Positions 1-12,425 of a DNA stretch of 62,500 nt are shown here, one piece after another. This DNA is from Chrysomallon squamiferum (lineage: Eukaryota > Mollusca > Gastropoda > Neomphalida > Peltospiridae). Under the pieces are notes generated by a model, which ran no database searches, had not been told where the DNA came from, and saw only the letters and a program-made list of their open reading frames with translations. The translations under genes and the position numbers were made by a program. The DNA lies in contig CM022675.1 of assembly GCA_012295275.1 (NCBI GenBank), positions 12,792,753 to 12,855,252 on the forward strand, given 5' to 3'. Within the stretch, counting starts at the first letter, position 1. Each line of letters starts with the position of its first letter.

Positions 1-343
1 ATAACAGGACACGAATCAATTCTATTATAATGGATTTCAGCAAAAGCCGACAGATTTTTTAAAGTGAAATTCTGAGAAAATCTTTAGTTATAGATTTATT
101 CAAACACACACGTGCCATTTTGTTCACCTCATATATTTCAGTCACATGCTCAAACACAACATATCGACAAACAAAACAACAAAAAAATAAAAACCTACAA
201 ACTTCGAACAAAGTAGTTTCTGGAAATAATAGAAAACAAATATGCATTTCTATTTATTTCTTGTTTTAATAATCATACCAGTTTTAAGGATTCAAAGCAG
301 TGTCAGTTCCTAAATTTAAGCAACTTTAATGAACTTTAATCAC
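1..343. other. KANSL1 intron, left edge
   Basis: AT-rich sequence downstream of exon 3 on the minus strand. No further exon with matching phase was seen. A 62-codon ORF on the minus strand has no recognisable features. Confidence 0.5.
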
Positions 344-443
344 CTTTTCTGCACTTCATTATTTTTTGATCTCTTTGGCAGCTGTCTGCTTTGCCATTCA
401 CCAGATTTCAGAAGAGCTTCAAAATAAATAGGCAGTGGAATTT
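344..443 (-). CDS. KANSL1: KANSL1 coding exon 3
   Basis: Acceptor TTTTTTCAG at 444-452; donor AAAAG|GTGATT at 338-343. Joined in phase, it reads PQEIPLPIYFEALLKSGEWQ, which matches human [20 protein letters not shown] in pattern. An in-frame TGA lies directly at the donor, so an unspliced or intron-retained transcript would stop there. I prefer splicing because the family has about 350 more residues. Confidence 0.85.
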
Positions 444-3400
444 CTGAAAAAACAAAAATACAAGAGATTTAAATATTTAATATTGAAGCGTTCAACACAC
501 ATGTACATAAACGAACCTCATTTCAAACACAATGCTTCACAGGTTGTGGTTTGAGGTTAAATCTTTTGCAAAATTTCACTTTCTTATTGAAAATAATATG
601 AACACGAAATAAAATTTACTTAAGTTATTTGTAAACATCTGACGAACATTAACATGCTAAAGTTATGGGAAGTTAAACATTATTATTAATCAATAAATCA
701 GAAAATTGCTGATCAACTTTTGTTTATTACCTGGAAAATGCATATCTTAAATGGATGGATAAAATAAATGTTTTGGAAAATGAGTTCTAACATATAAATG
801 GGCATATTTGAGTTTCCACTGGTGCACACTGTTTAACTTTTTCCCATTCAAACCATGAAATTTTTACAATTAGTTTAACAAAAACCATACTGTAGATATA
901 GTGTAAGCAAAAAATTAAAACAATTAAAATTAAAAACAAATCTCTTGATATTAATCATTAAGAACAGTCCAGAAAGCATCAGAACTATCAATACTAGAAC
1001 ATACAGAATTCTGATATCATATCTATTTTTTCATTTACTTTAAAATAATTGTGACAACAGAATTGATGTAAGTTAATATTGTTTGGAATGGTAAACAGGA
1101 AAAAATGTGAAAAAAAACACAATAAAAAAAGGTTATCTAAAATAATTAAAATGTCATTTACTGGAATCAATAACAAAATAAAATAAAATAAATTTTAAGA
1201 ATGAATAATACAAAGTCTATTAATGTTCTTGAATTATTCCTTGAACCTTACTTCAAGACTAATTTTCAACTTCACTGAAATGGTTATAAGTTATTGAACA
1301 AATAAACTAAAAGCAATGTATAAATGAATGAATAAATTATCATCATATTATGTATGAAAATAATTGTCTGACATACATATGCAGTAGGTGGATGTTAGTT
1401 TCTCTTACTGACATGCTGACAACATGCTTAGTTATACAAAACAATGACCATATGTTACTGTAACACAAAAACAGATTCTTATTTTGTAACAAGCACACAT
1501 CATTTTATTTGATTTGTCCAGTCTACAGTAAAACACCAGTTATCGTGTGCAAACAACACAAATGAACTGTTAGCTGTAGAAAATTCTCCATCCTAACTTG
1601 CATCCTGATTTATCACAGGCCACATTGTCTGTTTTTCATGAAGAAAGAATATTTGTTTTATTTTATCATTAATATTTAAGAAACCACATTTTCCTTCTTT
1701 TATTATCAGTATTCTTGAAATGAAGTGTTTTTTTTCACATGATCAGTTCATTATACACAAAGCCATTTTCTTTTTCATATCATCAATATTCATCACATGA
1801 ATATTCATCTTGCACTTATGTTCACTACTTATAGAAGTTATCTTTCTAAAATCATCAATATTAGCAAACTTGAGGACTGTTTTCCTTTTCATATCAATAT
1901 TCACAAAATAAAGGATTAATATTTATTAACCATGATTAATGTAGTGTTTGAAAAAATATTACAAATTTATTTATTCAACCTAACATAATAATGATGTTAA
2001 TTTTTTAACAGTTCTGAATTATTATGCTGTTTAGTGGGAACATCAAATATGTAATTTTGAAATTTATTCACTGGTCAAGAACAGTATTTTAGGTTGTATT
2101 ATATATAAAACTTTGAATAAATAAAAATTACAATTTAAAAAAAAATAATAAAAATAAAATAAAAAAGTAATAATAATAATAATAATAATAAACAAAAAAA
2201 TTTAATAATAAATAAAAACAATAACTACAACCATAGTGCAGCAACCTTACAACCTTCTTATATTAACAATTCTACAAAGATCTACTGACATTACATTACA
2301 GAGATTTTAACATTTATCTTAAAGATGATTTCTAGAATAACATTTCATTATCCTGTTATTTCTATCTTTTCGAATTTGATTGTACTGAAAGATAACACCA
2401 ACAAATTTTTTTACTCCTGATTTTTTTTTAGTACATCGACAGAATCTCCTGTTTATGTTTTAAATTAAAAAAAAAAAAAAAAAATGATGAAGTAGTGCAG
2501 ATGTCTATAATTACCTTGAGGAAAAGACAACACAGGATGAAAGTCCGGATCAAGGAGCGACACTCGTTCATGAAGTGGCATTGTGTCACTGTCGACAGTC
2601 TGTGTGTTGTTGTAACGCCCGCCACACAGCGGACAGTGTGTGTCTGGGGGATAGCACTTACATTTCACCGTGGAAAGCCGAGCGGCTTTTCTGTTTGTCA
2701 GATACAAGCCACAAGTCTGTAACAGTTTCCGTTTTCTGCAGTTGTGAACCGGGCGGCACCGAGCTGCCTGGGTCACCAAGTCGGAAGTCGGGGAACTTTC
2801 GGCAGACTCTATCATCAGCCTGAAATCACCTGCTGGCCTGTTGGGCGTACTGTCCACTGTGTCCGAATGTCCAACCTGACCCGAATTTGAATTTCCCAAG
2901 GGCGACTCGATGATACCATTGATGGACCTACCAGGAGATGAATTGTTAGATTTTACACTATTAGGTGAAAGACAATTGCCGAGCGACTGTGTGAGACGGG
3001 AAGCCTGCTTGTCAACGTTTGATAACAGCGTAGAAATGTTACATGGAGACATTTCATTTTTCTTGTTGTCCGACACACAGTCGAGAGGGGTGGTCTTAGG
3101 ACCCAGCTTCACAGGGTGGAGCCGGGCTATCAGATTTGGAGGAGGTGGGGCATCACCAAGGACAATGCTCCCTTTCGAAGCTCTTATCTGTTTGTAGATC
3201 TCACTCTGCTGCCGAATGCGATACTCCAGATCAGAAACCTGAGCCTGCAGCCACGTCCATCGAGATGCTATTCCAGCCCTTTCTCGTGACCACTTCCACT
3301 CTGATCTACGATATCTGAAAATACAACATCAGTAAATCAAAACAGTTTATATCACTTCCACTCTGATCTACGATATCTGAAAATACAACATCAGTAAATC

Positions 3401-6400
3401 AAAACAGTTTAAATCATCTTAATAATAAACTGTAACAAATTAAAATTATGTAGCTGATCATGGCGAGTATTTTAATAATTACAGTAAAGGAAGTCCTCCA
3501 GTAGAACGTACATGCTACTGGTTGTATTAACCTATCACATTCTTCTGTGTTCGTAAAACCTTCATTAACATAATTTATCAAGTTTCTTGTGATGATACAA
3601 TTTATGGAACAATAGAAAAAATATAAATAAATAAATATATAAAAAATTTAATTTAAATTAAACTATATGCAACATGTGTAAAAATATTTAAGTTTATTAT
3701 TTATAGTTTACATAATGATCTGGTTTCAAAATTGGACAATCATATGGAAGTTAAATGTTTTCAAAAATATATTTCAGAAATATATTTCAGAAATGACTGG
3801 GAATGCAAGAATATAACAGTAAAGATGATTGACATCTCAACATTTTTACAAAATAGAAAGATCATATGAGAAGAAATTCTTTGCTGCCATTCAGCGGACT
3901 ATGACTGCTCTTTATCAGTAAAGAATTTCCGTGTACACTTTCCCAGACTGCTTGATAAGCAGCACTTTCTGAAACTGGAATTAGCAAAATGATAAAGCTG
4001 CTCGCTGCTTGCACTGCAACCTATTTATCACTTCAAAGATAAGCTTAAAAAATACGATTCATTTTCAAAATGAAAGTAACTTCCAATAAAACAACCAAGA
4101 TAAGAATTTCTTAACTAACAATTTTATAGTATGTTCTGAATTTCACTCAGTGTAATGCTTCAAAGAAAATGTAGAATGTGGATATCAAAATCATGTTTCA
4201 AAATTTTATACATGAAGTCATGATTCAGTTACTTTTACCTGCATTTAAGTTTTTATTCCTTAAAAAATATAAATAAATAAGACTACTTCATTTGTATTTT
4301 TTCCTTCAGTTTATCATTACATATAAATCTGAGTAACAAGTCTGACTTTTCTTCTTCAAAGAAGAAATTCTTACTAACAGACATTTAAAAAAGAAATGAC
4401 ATTTAGCATATTTTACTTTTTAATATTCAATGCATTTGTAAAACTATTCAGAAATGAAGCAGACAAAAACTGCAATGTATTAAAAAGAAAAACAATAAAA
4501 TTATAATATCACCCCCCAGAAATATAGTTATGTTTATTAAAATAATCTAACATTTAATGTTATTAAACATATATTTAATAACTTCCTCAAAGCTATAGAG
4601 TTACATGGGTAAATCTGTGTGCTGTTCGGTGAGGCGAAACTGGTCATGTGACGTATTTGTTTACAAAACACTCCCACACCTGAATAACACACTGAGACAG
4701 CCAATCACAACACACACACACTTGTTATCTTAAATGTAGGTCACTCAACAAAACTATCTATCAGAGACTACTCAGATCATAACGTCACACAGTTTACACA
4801 GGTTTTTTATTATTGTTATTATTATACTGCCCATGATAAACTGTTCTGTTTTACTAACCCATTTTCAGCTCGTTTTGTTATTGTTTTATCTTGCAGATGA
4901 CAAGTGTAACTGACCCAACGTGGATTACAGTCAACTGGAGGTAATTCTGCTGTTCACCTATTATTTACATCTATGCAATCAAGTTACACATTCCCTGCCA
5001 CACTTTACAGTTTCAACAATGTGAATTTCTTAACTTTTATAGGCTGTCCTTTGTGACTTTCAAAGTTAATGAAAATATGTGACCGTAGAAGTGGTTAAAA
5101 TGTTAACCTTATTAGGTTACTATCAAATTTATAAAAAACTGTTTTCCACAAATGTACCTTCTTAGAAAACATTTCTTTATCAAAACTTATGAGTATGATT
5201 GACGATATATGTATATAGTGTTTTATATCATCTACTGCAGGATAATTTTATTCAGTCTATGAGACAAATCACTGAACAGCATCCATTTTCCTGCAGTTTA
5301 TATCACAACCTTTGATAAAGCAGTTATATGGGATAGATTTAAATAGATAATTAATTCAGACAGGAATGATCTTGGAATCCTTCACACCAGACCAACTGAC
5401 ACTGTTTTCTTTCTGATTGTTTTATTTTTTTATTTTGCATGTCTCAACATATTCACTTTCATTATTTGAATACATTTATCATAATGGATAACAGATAACA
5501 TTCATAATATTAACGCAACCTGTACAAAATCATTAACTGTTAATCCTAAGACATTATCATTAATTATTCTTAATCCTTTTCACATTATTAATTAATTATT
5601 AATCATGGCAAAAATAATTAACTGCTAACGTGTAACTGCGAGTGGACTTTGACTTTACTGACTTCATGAAGACATTTCATTACATCCACTACAAAAGTGT
5701 AACAGATTAATCAACTGTTTTACCAAGTCAATACCAATTACGCTTACCTGCTGCAGCATCCTGAAATTGTGCTGTAATAAACACCTGTACAGGTATTTAA
5801 ATACAAGCAGTAGTAAGACTGCAAATCAATATATACAGCTAAGTGTGACTGTGTAGATTACACACACATACATGTTTCAAAGATTGTTATTGATTTCAGC
5901 CATATATACAAGTTCATATCAGTAATGGACTATGCATCTCCAACACCCCCCCCCCCAACCCTCATCCCCAGAGATATATATATACATACACCCACAAACA
6001 GTAACATAAACACACCTATACAAAATATGCAAGGATACATGTAAATACTTATATATTTTATAATCTACAAAATGCTTAAAATGATTTAACATACATTTCC
6101 TGTTTTATTATTATAGACTGACACATGTTCCCTACTAAATGACTCAAAACTAAAAATAGCACACTGAAGCTAAACAGGTGGTTAATTATACAACATTTTT
6201 CTGTGTGTTTAATTAATGTGCACATTAATTTGTCCTGTACAAAAAAAAAAAAAAAAGTAAATAATAAATTCATCTGAACAATTGTTTCATATAAATATAC
6301 TGACTGGCTTTTCAATGTATTGTGCAATTCTAGTGGCATCAAAATGTAACTGCTCTGAGCTATGGATATCCCTAATGATTCAGAACAGTTCAACCAAAAC

Positions 6401-8149
6401 TAAGGTCAAGGACTGAAGTTTTAATAGTAAACAGTGACAGTATATTTAAACTGGCAAAGTTAAATAATGTTAATTTAAATTAGTGGATTTTTTTATTTAT
6501 TTTTTATTTTTATTTTTTTTTAAATTCAATATGAAAACCATTGTTAAAATATTTTTTAAAAATCCCCCAAATTAGTCAGATTTTTAAAAAAAAATTTAAA
6601 GATGTAACCAACTAAGTATTAAACAGTGCTAACAAAATCTGTTTGTAGATCCATAAATAAATTGTTTAATTATTAATTTACAAATTTATCTGAATTATAA
6701 ATGCAGTAGCAATAAAGAAAAGTATTTTTTACACCTGAACTGTTTTATTCAGGGTGGGTGGAGAGTTGGATATTTGCTGGAAAATAAAAAATAAATTAAT
6801 TTTTGTGAAGAAAAAAAAGAATAATTAACTTACATTGGAACTTGCTGCGTTTTTTTGCCTTTGTACAAATCTTCAAAATCATCACCGCTTTCTCCATCAG
6901 AGCTGCTTTCTGTGGCATCAGAATCAAGTGTGGACTCGACGAAATGAACGTGAGATGAGAGGTGATTGGAAACTCTGTGAGATTCTTGTTTTACTGCTGC
7001 GTCCATAGTCAACACATTTGATGTGGTTTGAATTAAAGGTTCAGACTTTGCGTTTGACGTCTGATTCACAGAGAGGGCTTTTGCATTCATTGACATTGTT
7101 TTGGGGGCCTGAAGCTTGCGCACCAGACTAACCAAAGCCGATGTGGACATATTTTTGACATCTTCACTTTGAAGCAAATCTGTTTTTAAATCTGCATCAT
7201 TGGTCACTGGAGGTTGGATAGATTTAACAACTGTCTGCAGATGTTTGTGCTGATAGTCAACAAAATGACGAAGTTGATTGCGTGTGTGCGCTTCTAGCTG
7301 CCTTCCCTGCAGTCTCCTTAGTCGCCGAAGTAGAAATTCTGTCCTTCGTTTCAGCTGATGTTGTTGTTTAATGGCATCCTTCTGCAATTCAGATATCTGC
7401 TGAGCACCAGTTACTTCACCTGAAGTCTTTGTCATTTTACCTTCCCTTTCAGCAGACACAGGCACAACACTACAAGTTGCTACTGGGGACATTTTGTCAA
7501 CTTCCAAACCAGTATCAGTGATGCCGGTCTTCAACAACTCACTGTCTTTACACATATTCTTCAAATGAGATGAAGGCAAAATATTTCCATTTGTCAACTT
7601 TGTTTCTTCTCCACAACAGTCCAATCCATTTTTATTTGACAACTGTCCATTAACCAAATTATTTTTCCCCATTGCAGCTGAGACATCTTCATTATCAGGA
7701 CATTTGTTTTCATTTTGTAAAGAAGGTTGATTCATACTCTCGTCCCGAAATCTACCATTCACTAAAGATTTTGTAGTGCATAGACGTAATGTGCCGTTCT
7801 GCAAATCTAATAGTGACTTTTCTTTGTTGACACCTGAACTTATCTCTCCTACTCCAAAATGCTTCAGATTTGTTGACGAATTTGACGTTAATTTAGCACT
7901 TGGTGTACCTTGTAAAAGGTGACCTGCAAATCTTTTTAATTGTTTCTGTGTTGATCTTGGTAAATGTATATTGAGGGACAACTTTTTTGCAGTACTGTAT
8001 TTGGGTGCGTCACTCTTCCCGTTCAGATCTCGACCGTTTAGAACAGTGGCTGCAGTTGACACCGATGGTGGAGATGCAGTACCAGGAAGCGTGTCTTTAA
8101 TTCTAACCTGAGTTGCCGCCTCCGTTAACGCGGGAGCCATAGCGGCCAT
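344..8149 (-). CDS. KANSL1: KANSL1 (KAT8 regulatory NSL complex subunit 1), 5' and middle part; runs off the left edge
   Basis: Spliced CDS join(6834..8149, 2515..3314, 344..443), read right to left; 738 complete codons are visible (human protein about 1105 aa). KANSL1 is the nuclear scaffold of the NSL complex and links the acetyltransferase KAT8/MOF to WDR5 and other subunits for histone H4 acetylation. Seen: N-terminus MAAMAPALT, matching vertebrate KANSL1; a basic helix near residues 275-320 (RRTEFLLRRLRRLQGRQ); an acidic DSDATESSSDGES block; SEWKWSRERAGIASRW, then WLQAQVSDLEYRIRQQ (about 441-470); a WDR5-binding-like motif AARCRPVHNCRKRKL (about 620-634); and a Cys cluster CKCYPPDTHCPLCGG. 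The C-terminal PEHE domain that contacts KAT8 is not in the window and should lie to the left. Start: an upstream in-frame ATG at 8182 adds 11 residues, but the family start matches the ATG at 8149. Confidence 0.93.
444..2514. other. KANSL1 intron
   Basis: AT-rich intron, about 2.1 kb. Between 1688 and 1910 a block like TTTTCCTTYTTTTATYATCARTATTC recurs about four times at roughly 75-bp spacing, apparently a decayed tandem repeat. A/T homopolymer and (TAA)n stretches lie at 2140-2215. Confidence 0.6.
2515..3314 (-). CDS. KANSL1: KANSL1 coding exon 2
   Basis: Acceptor TTTTCAG at 3315-3321; donor CAAG|GTAAT at 2510-2514. The exon encodes YRRSEWKWSRERAG through DPDFHPVLSFPQ, covering the conserved helical block, the WDR5-binding-like motif and the Cys cluster. 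The acceptor and the first 24 bases of the exon are duplicated in tandem 62 bp upstream (see findings). Confidence 0.93.
3291..3411. repeat. Tandem duplication, 62-bp period, over a splice acceptor
   Basis: Copy 1 (3291-3349) and copy 2 (3353-3411) are near identical across about 59 bp. Copy 1 contains the first 24 bases of KANSL1 exon 2 and its acceptor; copy 2 carries the same acceptor inside the intron. Confidence 0.95.
3412..6833. other. KANSL1 intron
   Basis: About 3.4 kb, AT-rich, with an 11-C run near 5946-5956 and an A-run at 6240-6256. It holds one plus-strand exon-like segment at 4897-4940 (see findings). Sequence around 4600-4790 is less AT-rich, with a TGACGTA-type CRE half-palindrome and a CCAAT box. 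No other gene was recognised. Confidence 0.6.
6834..8149 (-). CDS. KANSL1: KANSL1 coding exon 1
   Basis: Open from ATG 8149 to the donor GTAAG at 6829-6833. The exon ends with two bases of a codon (AT), which the first base of the next exon completes to Ile, giving VPIYRRSEWKW as in the family. It encodes residues 1-438, mostly low-complexity Ser/Asn-rich sequence with a basic coiled-coil segment. Confidence 0.93.
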
Positions 8150-9150
8150 GCAACATATCCTTAGAGAAAGTGGGCCAAACATGCACCCGGGAAAAACATC
8201 TGACAGCCCATCAACTATGGAAATCAGATTAATTTAAACAGCAATTAAGTAACCGTCGAACAAAGCCGCTGTCATAGGCGATCAAGTCGCCAGTCAAGTC
8301 TGTCCCAACCCTAACATCGGAAACACCAGCACGTGACTGTCATTGCATTACAAGCGTCTGAGCTCTTAAGTGGCTGTTTTAACACTGTTAGTTAATGATC
8401 ACAGTACCATACATATTGCATATCACTAAAAACTAAACAATGAATTATAAAATAACATATTCGATCTCGAAACAGCTCGAGAATATCGAAAATAGCTCGA
8501 CAAACCACAATACCACGTGATCAGGCCACGTCCTTGTCCTGGTTTTGCGATTTCCTGACGCGTTTCAGGTGTTTTTCTATGTAACACCGCCTTTGTGCGA
8601 TCTTATTTTCATCCCACAGTGAATTTTTAATTCCATTAATTCAATCCAGTTGTAAGCACAGACGAATAATGATGCAGAGAGTCCCAGATTTAAAGAAATC
8701 ATGGAGACGCATTATTAAACTACTTATGCATCATGGCGGTCGTTTTGGTCTGCTCCATCACAAACAAAATGTATAATTGCTTCAATTGTCAGACCACCCT
8801 CTACCGAGCAATGCTGATTGGTTGAATATAGTAGGTCACAGGGTCAGAAGAAGTGCGCGGTACTCCGATAGCTTTTTGCGTAATTTCATTCACTTTCATT
8901 GTCTGGAACCAATGTTTGAACGACAGGGAAATTTTGGGATGAAAATGAAATAATAACGGTGCTTTTAAATGTTAATTTATCTAACATTTATGCTATATTC
9001 TATAACCGCATTTCGTGTGGAATAAGATCAGTAGAGTAGTTCAACAGAATAAAAACAATCATTTTCTTTTCCCTCATTTCGAAACATACGCACACACGCA
9101 CAGAACACTACGCGGCAAACACCATCTAGTTAATATTCCCCACTGCCAAT
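8150..9150 (-). promoter_or_regulatory. Probable KANSL1 promoter / 5' region
   Basis: This stretch is richer in CpG than its surroundings. It carries two CACGTG E-boxes (8330-8335, 8514-8519), repeated CTCGA/ATCGA words at 8461-8505, a CATGGCGG YY1-like site (8732-8739) and an inverted CCAAT box (ATTGG near 8817). Its place directly upstream of the KANSL1 start suggests a promoter. The transcription start and any noncoding first exon cannot be fixed from sequence alone. Confidence 0.5.
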
Positions 9151-9689
9151 TGAAAGTGAACATTTTTATTTATTAATTAGTACTATTAATCACTTACGAT
9201 TTATAACAACAAACATTTTTAGTATTATTTACTTTAACAATATTATTTTTATACTGTATATGTATTAAATTTTTATTATTCATTCTTTAATTTATTTATT
9301 TATTTATTTATTTTTTATTTTTATTTTTTGTAAATTTATGTTCTCCAATAAAAGCAGGCTGGCTGCATTTCAAACAGCGGTCTAACATTTAAAAGTGTCC
9401 TGTTATTTCATTTCTTTTTATCAACTTATACAGTTCTATTTAATTATATGAGAAAGAAACCAAACGCGAAATATATGAAAAGTAAAGATTAGCTGCACTG
9501 AAGAACGTCGATCAATCGAAATGGGAACACCGCTACTTGGTTGACTTGTCATCGATTCAACAACTGAGGGTCGTTTATATTTAACTTTCTCTTGACAACA
9601 GGAAAGCACTACCTTGAGTTAGACTGGGAAATAGTTCATAAAGAGAAATAGAGGAAGAATAATCTATCAACCAGATATATCAAGCTACA

Positions 9690-9691
<2 letters not shown>

Positions 9692-9743
<52 letters not shown>
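9692..9743. repeat. (TG)26 microsatellite
   Basis: Uninterrupted TG dinucleotide run of 52 bp. Confidence 0.98.
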
Positions 9744-9744
<1 letters not shown>

Positions 9745-9971
9745 ATTTCCTTTTAACAGAGGATATAATTTCGCAACACTGTGACTGATCACCTCATGTT
9801 ACATCGCATTTTACAGGCTATTATCATTGTTCCTTTATGTGTAGCTTTATTAGACTTTAAAATATGTATCAAATTTCTGTTTTGTTATGTATGAGTGTAT
9901 ACGCGTTTGTGTGGTGTTTGTGCATGCTAATGAACTGCATGTTAAAGAAAGTAAAATAAAAGATAGTCAAA

Positions 9972-10024
<53 letters not shown>
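9972..10024. repeat. (AAT)n microsatellite
   Basis: About 53 bp of AAT repeats directly beside the minus-strand SINE at 10039. It may be the expanded 3' tail of that SINE. Confidence 0.95.
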
Positions 10025-10026
<2 letters not shown>

Positions 10027-10038
10027 TAAAATAATAAT

Positions 10039-10113
10039 GCACCGAAAAGGATTGATCCTGAGACCCTTGATATCACATATTAACACGAAATCACTGAGCC
10101 GTGGTCGGACTGT
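10039..10113 (-). mobile_element. tRNA-derived SINE head, minus strand
   Basis: Read on the minus strand, it has an A-box-like CCACGGCTCAGTGA (10091-10104) and, at tRNA-like spacing, a B-box-like GGATCAATCC (10049-10058). It does not fold as a clean tRNA, so it is more likely a SINE promoter region than a tRNA gene. Confidence 0.55.
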
Positions 10114-10429
10114 ATTTGGTGTTACAATATTTCTCCAAACGTGTCGTATATGTGCAATCGTATTCCAAAAATGTTCACATGAGTCATATTAAACCTGCTG
10201 TTATCGGCTCTGTACAATATCGATGAAAGTACATGACGTAAGCAAAACAAGACCACACAAAGAGAATTAATTAACGCGAAATTAATGAAACAATCGGTAC
10301 ATAAATGTGTATTTTAAAAATTTTGCTGTTTAATTTATTGTAATTTTTGCAGTATTAGATGATACAAACAGTAGTTATAAATAGGATTTGTGTGACTGTA
10401 CGCACGTCACTCAACGCACACTGCTATTG

Positions 10430-10525
10430 GGAGTGGACTTGGTAGTTCAGTGACTAAGCTTTCGCGTGAGACGTGACGGATGTCAGGATCGATTCACCTC
10501 TACCTGTGGCAGAACTTTTTTTTCC
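10430..10525 (+). mobile_element. tRNA-derived SINE head, plus strand
   Basis: A-box-like TGGTAGTTCAGTGAC (from 10440), B-box-like GGATCGATTC (10486-10495), then a T-run (10515-10523) that could end Pol III transcription. It lies about 400 bp from an oppositely oriented relative at 10039. Confidence 0.55.
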
Positions 10526-11934
10526 ATTCTTGCCGGTGTCGTATGGTTATTTATACAAATTCAAGAGGACTGCGATAATTTATCGTGCTTATGAAAGTTT
10601 CCACGCTTGCTAATGAATTGTAATGAACATTATGCACGATGTAGCTGGCATTTATGTATAAATTTTGAAGTCACGGTCTTTCACGTGTTTCGTTTCCTGA
10701 AGATAAAGAAAACGTTAGAACTAGAGAAAGACAAAGAAAATATAGTTAATAGTTATTTATAATTACATTTTTTTTTAATAATTAGTAAATATACCGGTAT
10801 TTTGATTAAATACATCACTTTATATTAAGAAGAATATTACACCCATTTTGATAATTAAAAATAAACATAAAGCTGCACATAATTAAAGATTTCTCTCTCT
10901 TTGGTATATGTGTGGGTGTGTCTGGGTTGTGGCGGTAACTACACCCATACCGAAATTGACGATATTTTAATATATATATATATATACACACAAATATTTT
11001 ATTTGAAAATATAAAATATAAATCTCTATTCCGATAGAAACGATATCCACTGAACGAATTCGTTTATCTCTATGGTTACCGTCTGAAGTCTACTGACATC
11101 GTTGCGATGAAAGATTTAGGTGGCCCCCAAACACCTCGCCCAAATTTGTTTTAAAGTTTTGAGTGTTTTTTTTTCATTTCACAAAGAATCTAGTTACGGC
11201 CATAATTATGCGTTTTCTGACCTATGTTTATATGTCAAAAGATATTTGGTTGTACGTACAGTCCTAATAATAATAATAATTTAATAATAAAATTTAAAAA
11301 TAAATAAATAAATAAACCGAACGTTGTCGGAGTATCACGTGCACAAGTCACTATCACTATTTTCGTACGCGCTCTGCGCGTGTTATATATCGATTTACCA
11401 CTGTACCCAGAAAAATGTTGCAAACTTATTTTTATTTATTTTTTATTTTTTGACTTTTGTGAGAATTATTTGTTTGTAAATGTATGTCTATTCTATTCGT
11501 GTGCGTATGCACACAATTTTAATCAACACAGTCGTTATATTTCATATATGAAATGCCCAAGAGTGTATAAATTAAATTAATTGTTGTTAGGCGATGTTAT
11601 TCTGTGAATCGTCATTAATTAATTGATCCCGCTCTGGGGCGGATCCCAAGTTTTAGAAAAGCAGGAACTTCGCAGACGACAGCTTAGAGTGGTTAAGACA
11701 GACAAATCGGCAAGGTAGGCAAGTATCTAATCATATAATTTATATACTTTATTTTGTGCCCTCTTTCTGATCTAATATCATTGTAGTTAAAATAGTAACA
11801 ATACCATCGATAACAACTTCATCAACTTCATTTTTTAGATAAATAAATAAATAAATAATAGTTCCCAAAACAACCATAACAACAAAACAACAACAAAACA
11901 ACAACAACAATAACAATAATAATAATTTAGATAA

Positions 11935-11969
<35 letters not shown>

Positions 11970-12305
11970 AACAGTCGTGTTGCCTCAAGACCGGGTATTA
12001 CCACGTGAAATGCATAATCAAGAAAGTGGGTTACAAACAGGGGCCAGTGTCTATCTGTGGCAAAGTCAGTATACAATATCACTTGTTTACTGATCTGGAC
12101 GTATAAACCTGTAATCTGACTTTTGCGGATGTGTGCCCTTAGTGTAACAATAACATTAAATGACTAAGTTTTTAATACAAGAATGGTTTGTTAAATAACT
12201 TAAAACATAAATTATATTTTGAGTAAGTTATAGCTGTATTAATCACAAATACATTTTAGCTTAATACAATTTTGTGTCGATCCATAACAAAACTTTTTCG
12301 TATAT

Positions 12306-12364
12306 GCTGGAGCACTCGTTGGAAAGACTTACATAGCTGATGGGCACAACGGGAATTGATCCAG
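12306..12364 (-). mobile_element. Mollusc SINE fragment (conserved central block), minus strand
   Basis: The minus strand reads GGATCAATTCCCGTTGTGCC, then a diverged ATTGGGCTA-type word, then TTTCCAACGAGTGCTCCAGC. From memory these match consecutive parts of an abundant gastropod/bivalve SINE. The copy is old, with several mismatches. Confidence 0.7.
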
Positions 12365-12389
12365 CAATTAATCATGTATCACATTACCG

Positions 12390-12425
<36 letters not shown>
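12390..12425. repeat. (CA)n(TA)n compound microsatellite
   Basis: CA repeats pass into TA repeats, followed directly by a CACGTG word. Confidence 0.95.

Noticed and set aside
340-443. KANSL1 ending at the TGA at 340-342
   Set aside because: A GTGATT donor overlaps the stop, and the family continues for hundreds of residues with the PEHE domain, so splicing onward is more likely.
10430-10525. A true tRNA gene
   Set aside because: A- and B-box-like words are present, but I cannot fit acceptor and anticodon stems; a SINE head is more likely.
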